NCBI GenBank assembly: GCA_021287165.1
Contig: JAJTAY010000037.1
Coordinates: 1 to 38,210 of the forward strand
Source of the DNA: Bacteroidia bacterium
Lineage (GTDB): Bacteria; Bacteroidota; Bacteroidia; Bacteroidales; F082
Length of the DNA stretch: 38,210 bases
Direction: 5' to 3'
The notes below the pieces were generated by a model. That model was not told the DNA's origin, did not search any database, and saw only the letters and a program-made list of their open reading frames with translations. Position 1 is the stretch's first letter. Each line of letters opens with the position of its first letter. Below, piece after piece: positions 33,529 to 38,210 of the stretch. The position numbers and the translations under genes are program-made.

Positions 33529-35553
33529 TTATTTCATTGCCTTAACGGCTTCCAGGGCAGCGTTAATCGAAGGTTTGGGGGATATTTTGCTGCCAACCGC
33601 ACCAATCATCCACTGCTGAGGCGTGAGACGGCCCTGGGTGAAAGCTTTATAGACTTCAGCGGCAAAATCTTTGCCATTAAGGTGCTCGCCAAACTGGAAT
33701 TCAATGAGTTGTCCGACAGGGTAAGCAGGCAGATACAGTGGATAGTCGATCATATGGGAGTAAACGGCGAGAATGGGGGAGTCCTTGATTCCGAAGACCG
33801 GTGCATAATATTGATTCCAGATTTCGGTTGCTATCCGGATGACGGCTTTCTTGAGGTCGGCAGGACTGGCATTGGGATTGGCATACATCCAGCGCCAAAC
33901 ATTGATATCGACCAGCGAAACACCCATTATTTCATAATTACCCCAAATATTGTCGAGCGCGTTGAGGTGTCGGGTTGTTTCGTTGTAATTTTCCATGCCC
34001 AAAAGCTGAAGGTCGCGGGCCTGGAAAGTAAAGGCCAAAGCTTCGGTGAATGCAGTATTGGGCACGCCGTTGAGCATATAATAATCCACATCGTAAAGAC
34101 TGATGGTTTGCTCAACATTATGTCCAAACTCGTGAATAGCAATATTATAGCCTTTGTAATCCATGCCGTCGGGGCCAATACGCGTGCGAAGGCGTGCCTT
34201 ATCACCTTTCATGGCAGCGCCCCAGGCATGACCTGCTCCACGGGATGGGTCGACGGCGATTTTGGAGGCAATGCTTTTTGCAGAGTCTGCGCTAAAGCCA
34301 AGCTTGACGAGGATGTTGGGCAGGTCGTTTTCGAAGGCTGTTTTGTTGGGATACTTTGTTTTGAGCAGCTGATCGAGCTTAGCCACATCTAAGGTTGAAC
34401 GGGTTTTAAAGCCGTCGTACCAGATATCCCAGGGCTGCAGCTTGCGGCCGAGTCGCTTTTCGATGATCGCAGCAACTTCTTTCAGTGACGGGTGCGAAAC
34501 CAGCTCTACAAACATGGCCTCTACCTGCTCAACCGGGATCTCCATCTCATCGTCGAACTTCCTTGTGATGTAGTTGGGAAAAAGGGGAGAGTACTCGTCT
34601 ATTTTTTGGGTAATCTTGAACAGGCCCAACAGGTGGCTATAACGCGTATCAGGCTCCGTAGTAAACTCAACTTTTTGGTTCCCCGAAAAAACCTCGTTGC
34701 GGAAAGGAGCCCATTCGAATTCGGGGTTATTTATCACCTGTGATGGAATCTCCTGGCGGATAATGCGCTGCATTACTTCATAGATGACGGCTTGCTTATT
34801 AAATCCAGAGGGATAAGCATAATTGGCTTTAATTTCGTCGCGCAGTCCCCAGTGCGAAATAAGTTTCATGTCCTTCGGAAAGAGCTTTCGGCCACGCGCG
34901 TCGCGCAGATTACCCATATAGATATTGTAATCCGAGATATAGGCATCAGCCTCGCTGCTGGCAAGCGCGTATTCCTGAAGTAAGGCGGCCGGTATGCGCG
35001 ATTTGTACATATCGCCCATTCGGGCGTAGGCCCACTCAAGCCTCGACCAGTTTTGTCCGAGCGTTTCCTTTTCCTTGAGCGAGTAGAACGGGAAGTTGAG
35101 CATCACAATGAATGCCAGTTTGTTGGCATAGAAATCGTCGCTGAGATGTGCGCCTGCATCGTAACCGCCAAAAAGCCTGTCGACAGGCATTATCTCGCCT
35201 TCGGCAACATGCAGGGGATATTTCAACCCCACACTCATTTTGTTGAAGCTACCGATTAGCAGTTCGAAATTATCCTGAATACGTCGAAACATTTGTTCGC
35301 GCAGCTCGTCGTTGACAGCATTGTGCTGGGTGCTAAGCGCAGCAAAATCTTCAAAAGTGCCATCTTCGGCCCGCCAGAATGCTGCTGCCTGTTTCACGCC
35401 TCTTTCAATGCGTGTATGCTGGCTTACATCGCTTGATGATTTGAGCTTTTCAATAAGTGTGGCCACCTCATTGGGCGGTAAAACTTCAGCCCTCGAAATG
35501 GCTGTGTTGAGGATAAGTACAATCATGACTGAGGTAAAAAGTGTTTTTTTCAT
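33529..35553 (-). CDS. Predicted exported HEFGH zinc metallopeptidase (gluzincin)
   Basis: A 674-residue protein with a signal peptide (1-22, ending ISRAE). The zinc motif HEFGH lies at residues 475-479 in YNIAIHEFGHNVEQTISLYDVD. A likely third ligand is Glu504 in NTAFTEALAFTF, 25 residues on, which makes it a gluzincin. The helical N-terminal half and late zinc site recall M3-type oligopeptidases, but the sequence around the site does not match M3 or M32 closely, so I give no family name. It would act in the periplasm or outside. It is 4 nt downstream of a small membrane-protein gene and is probably co-transcribed. No propeptide or sorting domain is visible. Confidence 0.78.
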   Translation of the reverse strand: MKKTLFTSVMIVLILNTAISRAEVLPPNEVATLIEKLKSSSDVSQHTRIERGVKQAAAFWRAEDGTFEDFAALSTQHNAVNDELREQMFRRIQDNFELLIGSFNKMSVGLKYPLHVAEGEIMPVDRLFGGYDAGAHLSDDFYANKLAFIVMLNFPFYSLKEKETLGQNWSRLEWAYARMGDMYKSRIPAALLQEYALASSEADAYISDYNIYMGNLRDARGRKLFPKDMKLISHWGLRDEIKANYAYPSGFNKQAVIYEVMQRIIRQEIPSQVINNPEFEWAPFRNEVFSGNQKVEFTTEPDTRYSHLLGLFKITQKIDEYSPLFPNYITRKFDDEMEIPVEQVEAMFVELVSHPSLKEVAAIIEKRLGRKLQPWDIWYDGFKTRSTLDVAKLDQLLKTKYPNKTAFENDLPNILVKLGFSADSAKSIASKIAVDPSRGAGHAWGAAMKGDKARLRTRIGPDGMDYKGYNIAIHEFGHNVEQTISLYDVDYYMLNGVPNTAFTEALAFTFQARDLQLLGMENYNETTRHLNALDNIWGNYEIMGVSLVDINVWRWMYANPNASPADLKKAVIRIATEIWNQYYAPVFGIKDSPILAVYSHMIDYPLYLPAYPVGQLIEFQFGEHLNGKDFAAEVYKAFTQGRLTPQQWMIGAVGSKISPKPSINAALEAVKAMK

Positions 35554-35557
35554 GGCA

Positions 35558-35983
35558 CTAGGCTTTTATTTTCTGAAATCTGGAAATAACGACGGGAGTA
35601 TAAACCGGCAGCCCTATGGCAGCAACAGCCAGGAACCAAAACCATACAGGATTTGGGGTATAATTGAGGTTGATCAGCATTAGGAGCGAGAGCAATACAG
35701 AAACAATTTGCAGTAAGCTCTCACGGGGGCTTATTACATAACACACTATGCCGGCTGATAGGCTTCCAACAGCGTAAACGAGCAACAACCATAAATAGGC
35801 AGGTGTTGGAAGATTCTCCATTGCTTCCGTCCACTTTGCGCCTGGTGTTGAGATTATTTCTTGCTGAGGTGCTGATGCAGCCTCGAACGACATCAGCGGT
35901 TCGAGCAGGCTGATAAGGGTCAGAGCAGCTGTTATGGCAGTTGCCACAGCAAAAAAGGACCGAATGATGCCAGCTTTTCTCAC
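35558..35983 (-). CDS. Small multi-pass membrane protein
   Basis: A 141-residue hydrophobic protein with four likely membrane helices: about residues 8-26, 62-80, 86-103 and 110-128. A short, polar loop (AAPQQEIISTPGAKWTEAMENLP) lies between the first two. I do not recognise the family. The start is taken as the GTG at 35983 (GTG-AGA-AAA-GCT). The longer TTG start at 35992 lies inside an exact -7 box and cannot be in the mRNA. The predicted RNA start is within a few bases of the GTG. The gene ends 4 nt before the metallopeptidase start, so it may be its partner. Confidence 0.72.
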   Translation of the reverse strand: MRKAGIIRSFFAVATAITAALTLISLLEPLMSFEAASAPQQEIISTPGAKWTEAMENLPTPAYLWLLLVYAVGSLSAGIVCYVISPRESLLQIVSVLLSLLMLINLNYTPNPVWFWFLAVAAIGLPVYTPVVISRFQKIKA

Positions 35984-35989
35984 AATGTG

Positions 35990-35997
35990 CAAAGGTA
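35990..35997 (-). promoter_or_regulatory. -7 promoter box for the membrane protein-peptidase operon
   Basis: Minus strand TACCTTTG, the same 8-mer as at the porin gene, six bases before the GTG start. A leaderless or nearly leaderless mRNA is expected. No -33 box is evident. Confidence 0.55.
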
Positions 35998-36053
35998 GGC
36001 ATTCGGCCCTTAGGCGGTCATCTTATGTCCGGGATGACGTCAGGAAATATTGC

Positions 36054-36914
36054 TTAGTCTTCGATGAGGCTGCTGCCGGGTTTATCGCAGTCGCATTCCA
36101 GACTTTTGTTGTACATTGTCATGGCCTTAAGGCTCATACCCATGCTCGAAAAACCTCCGTCGTTGAAAAGGTTTTGCATGGTAACCTTTCGTGTGAGGTC
36201 GGAGAAAAGGGTGATGCAATAGTCGGCACATTCGGCGGCATCGGCATTGCCAAGCGGCGACATACGATCGGTGAAATCCATGAGGGCATTGATGCCTTTA
36301 ACGCCGCTACCGGCTGTGGTCATGGTAGGCGATTGCGAAACGGTGTTTACCCTAACTCCTTTTTCACGACCATAGATGTATCCGAAGCTACGGGCAATGG
36401 ACTCAAGCAAGGCTTTGGCGTCGGCCATATCGTTGTAGCCGTAGTGTGTGCGTTGAGCTGCAACATACGAAAGTGCAACTACCGAACCGCCTCTGCTGAT
36501 GGCGTCCAAACGGTAGGCGATCTGAAGCATTTTGTGAAACGAAACGGCCGAAATGTCGAGCGTTTTCATCAGAAAATCATAATTCAGGTCGTTATAGACG
36601 CGCTTTTTACGCACATTGAGCGACATACCGATGGAGTGAAGGACAAAATCAACCTGACCACCCATAACCTCCATGCTGGTTTTGAACACATTTTCGAGGT
36701 CGGACACCGAGGTGGCATCGGCAGGAATGATGGTGGCACCGGTGCGTTCGGCCAGCTCGTTCAGCTCACCGAAACGAAGCGCCGTGGGGGTATTACTGAG
36801 CGTAAACGTTGCTCCTTCTTCGAAAGCTCTTTCGGCAACCTTCCAGGCGATGGATTTGTTGTCGAGTGCACCAAAGATGATTCCTTTTTTTCCTTTGAGT
36901 AGGTTGTAAGCCAT
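36054..36914 (-). CDS. fabI: Enoyl-[acyl-carrier-protein] reductase (FabI type)
   Basis: A 286-residue short-chain dehydrogenase/reductase that carries out the last reduction of each fatty-acid elongation round, enoyl-ACP to acyl-ACP with NADH. The FabI layout is seen: KGIIFGALDNKSIAWKVAERAFEEGA at the cofactor site, VLHSIGMS, and the Tyr-x6-Lys active site in YNDMADAKALLES. The substrate loop is SQSPTMTTAGSGVKG. It is longer than E. coli FabI by about 25 residues, mainly at the C-terminus, which ends in a Cys/Asp-rich stretch. The ATG at 36914 (MAYNLLKGKKG) is right because a -7 box overlaps the upstream extension. It lies 131 nt after recN with its own promoter. Confidence 0.95.
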   Translation of the reverse strand: MAYNLLKGKKGIIFGALDNKSIAWKVAERAFEEGATFTLSNTPTALRFGELNELAERTGATIIPADATSVSDLENVFKTSMEVMGGQVDFVLHSIGMSLNVRKKRVYNDLNYDFLMKTLDISAVSFHKMLQIAYRLDAISRGGSVVALSYVAAQRTHYGYNDMADAKALLESIARSFGYIYGREKGVRVNTVSQSPTMTTAGSGVKGINALMDFTDRMSPLGNADAAECADYCITLFSDLTRKVTMQNLFNDGGFSSMGMSLKAMTMYNKSLECDCDKPGSSLIED

Positions 36915-36948
36915 ATTGTCGTTTTTGGTTGAAAGGTTTTTCGGTCGG

Positions 36949-36956
36949 CAAAGATA
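36949..36956 (-). promoter_or_regulatory. -7 promoter box for fabI
   Basis: Minus strand TATCTTTG, exact consensus, 34 nt upstream of the fabI ATG. Leader about 30 nt. No clear -33 box at 19-21 nt. Confidence 0.6.
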
Positions 36957-37045
36957 CAAAATCCGGTAAAACTGAGTATTATATCAAATACCTGAAAGTC
37001 AGATAAATAGTTGATTAAGTGTGAAAAATTAACAATTCGTTGACA

Positions 37046-38210
37046 TCAATAGCCTTTCATCAGCTCTCGGGCTGCCTGCCGTGCGGCATCAGAAACATGG
37101 TCGTTGCTGAGCATGGCGGCGATTTCTTCCACGCGTTGCAACTGACTGAGTTTTATGATCATGGTTTTGGTGCGCTGCTGATCGTCGCGCTTAAAAACAA
37201 AATAATGATGACCGGCCCTTGCAGCGATTTGTGGCAGGTGGGTGATAACGATAAGTTGTGTTTTCGAGGCCAGAGCCGACATGATGCGGGCCGCCTTGGC
37301 GGCGATATCGCCCGATATGCCGCTGTCGATCTCGTCGAAAACCATGGTGGGGAAGCGTTTTCTGGCGGCAAAAGTGCTTTTAAGTGCCAGCATCAGTCGC
37401 GAGAGTTCTCCGCCGGAGGCAATTTTGTCGAGGTCGTTTGGTGGCATGCCTTTGTTGGCCGAGAAGAGCAGTTTGATTTCGTCGGAGCCTGTCGGGCCAG
37501 GCTTTTCGAGCAGGTTGAGCCTAATGTGGAATCTGGCGTTGGGCATGCCCAGACTGGTCAAGGTTTGCGCGATTGAACGTTCAAGGTTTGGAATCTCACT
37601 CTGTCTTTTTTGACGAAGTTCTGCAGCCTGACGGTTGAGCTGGTTTTCAGTGTCGCGTAATGCTTTTCGCAGGGCATTGAGCTCAGCATCGCTGTTTTCG
37701 ACAGCATTGATCTGGCCTCGCAACTTTTCCCGCACTTGAATGAGCTCCTCTACGGAGGTCATTTTGTATTTGGCCATCAGCGCCCTGAGGTCGGAATACC
37801 GCTTGTTGAGCCTGTCGAGTTCGCCTGCGTCGAAATTGATTTTATCAGCCCGCCGTTCCGCCTCACGGGCAATGTCGTTTAGTTCTATCTGAGCGCTGCC
37901 AAGCCGATCGGCCAGTTCAGATGCATCGGCCATATAAGGGCTGATCTTCGAAAGGGCCGCCTTTGCCTCCTTTACCAATGCTGTTGCATTGATTTCGGCC
38001 AGATTGAGGTTGTTGGCTGCCAGAAAAAGGGCGGTTTTAATATCCTCGCTATGGGTTAGCGTTTGCAATTGCTGCTCGAGTGCAACAAGCTCACCTTCGG
38101 TTAGTTTGGCTTTGTCGAGCTCATTAAGCTGAAAATTAATCAGATCGAGTCGCTGACGGTTTTCTTCCACTTGCTGCCGCAGCTCTGTCAGCTGCTGTTG
38201 CTGGGCTTTA
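37046..38210 (-). CDS. recN: DNA repair protein RecN, N-terminus beyond the right edge
   Basis: The frame is open at the window edge and 387 residues are visible, against about 550 for the family; the missing part is the N-terminal Walker A head. The visible part begins in the first coiled-coil arm (Q-rich, INFQLNELDKAKL), passes a helical hinge, then returns through RLNKRYSDLRALMAKY and a second arm. The C-terminal ATPase head has the ABC-type signature LDKIASGGELSRLMLALK, Walker B MVFDEIDSGISGDIA and the switch VITHLPQIAARAGHHYFVFK. RecN is an SMC-like protein that acts early at double-strand breaks. fabI follows on the same strand from its own promoter. Confidence 0.95.
   Translation of the reverse strand, partial: KAQQQQLTELRQQVEENRQRLDLINFQLNELDKAKLTEGELVALEQQLQTLTHSEDIKTALFLAANNLNLAEINATALVKEAKAALSKISPYMADASELADRLGSAQIELNDIAREAERRADKINFDAGELDRLNKRYSDLRALMAKYKMTSVEELIQVREKLRGQINAVENSDAELNALRKALRDTENQLNRQAAELRQKRQSEIPNLERSIAQTLTSLGMPNARFHIRLNLLEKPGPTGSDEIKLLFSANKGMPPNDLDKIASGGELSRLMLALKSTFAARKRFPTMVFDEIDSGISGDIAAKAARIMSALASKTQLIVITHLPQIAARAGHHYFVFKRDDQQRTKTMIIKLSQLQRVEEIAAMLSNDHVSDAARQAARELMKGY

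Noticed and set aside
35934..36902. 322-codon plus-strand frame
   Set aside because: Antisense to fabI, which has its full active site and promoter; the translation looks like a shadow.
1..38210. tRNA, rRNA, insertion sequences or prophage genes
   Set aside because: Gaps between genes are mostly under 200 bp, and I saw no cloverleaf, rRNA motif, transposase or integrase. Small non-coding RNAs cannot be excluded by eye.

Overview
The window looks like ordinary chromosome from a member of the Bacteroidota, probably an anaerobic or facultative, Bacteroidales-like lineage; nothing here fixes the genus. Three things point there. Secreted proteins end in type IX secretion (T9SS) sorting domains. 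Many genes are preceded by the Bacteroidota sigma-70 '-7' box TAnnTTTG, and Shine-Dalgarno sequences are essentially absent. Several families are typical of the phylum: Porin_10-type barrel, LVIVD lipoprotein, membrane-bound TPR-LuxR regulator, and an ECF sigma factor paired with a membrane-anchored barrel protein. I find 29 protein genes, two cut by the window ends, and no rRNA, tRNA, CRISPR array or transposase.

Layout. 1-7.2 kb is a surface/secretion block: an incomplete adhesin-like protein, a small ORF, a TPR-LuxR regulator, and a divergent seven-repeat FG-GAP/T9SS protein. 7.2-13.4 kb is housekeeping: trmO-pdxJ, dtd, a di-heme peroxidase lipoprotein, the NAD(P)HX repair enzyme nnr, and parE. 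13.6-17.0 kb holds a tryptophan-rich T9SS repeat protein and a putative porin. 17.1-20.8 kb holds a TerB-DnaJ membrane protein and a two-gene saccharopine pathway (lysine-ketoglutarate reductase and saccharopine dehydrogenase). 21.0-26.0 kb holds two enzymes of the PEP node, ppdK and pckA, separated by a 510-bp gap filled with a degenerate array of palindromic repeats. 26.1-30.3 kb is an ECF sigma/anti-sigma-like cell-envelope cluster. 30.4-38.2 kb holds a YdeI/DUF1801 protein, acs, a DoxX protein, an unfamiliar HEFGH metallopeptidase with a small membrane partner, fabI, and recN running off the right edge.

How the genes fit together. ppdK, pckA and acs suggest growth on acetate, amino acids or other gluconeogenic substrates, and the saccharopine operon adds lysine breakdown or interconversion. 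The T9SS cargo, porin, peroxidase lipoprotein and sigma/barrel cluster are envelope functions. The items most worth a second look are the palindromic array with a candidate operator between ppdK and pckA, the start codons placed 4-6 nt after a -7 box (predicted leaderless mRNAs), the cytoplasm-to-barrel sigma partner with its overlapping 62-codon ORF, the two-gene saccharopine pathway, and the uncharacterised gluzincin.
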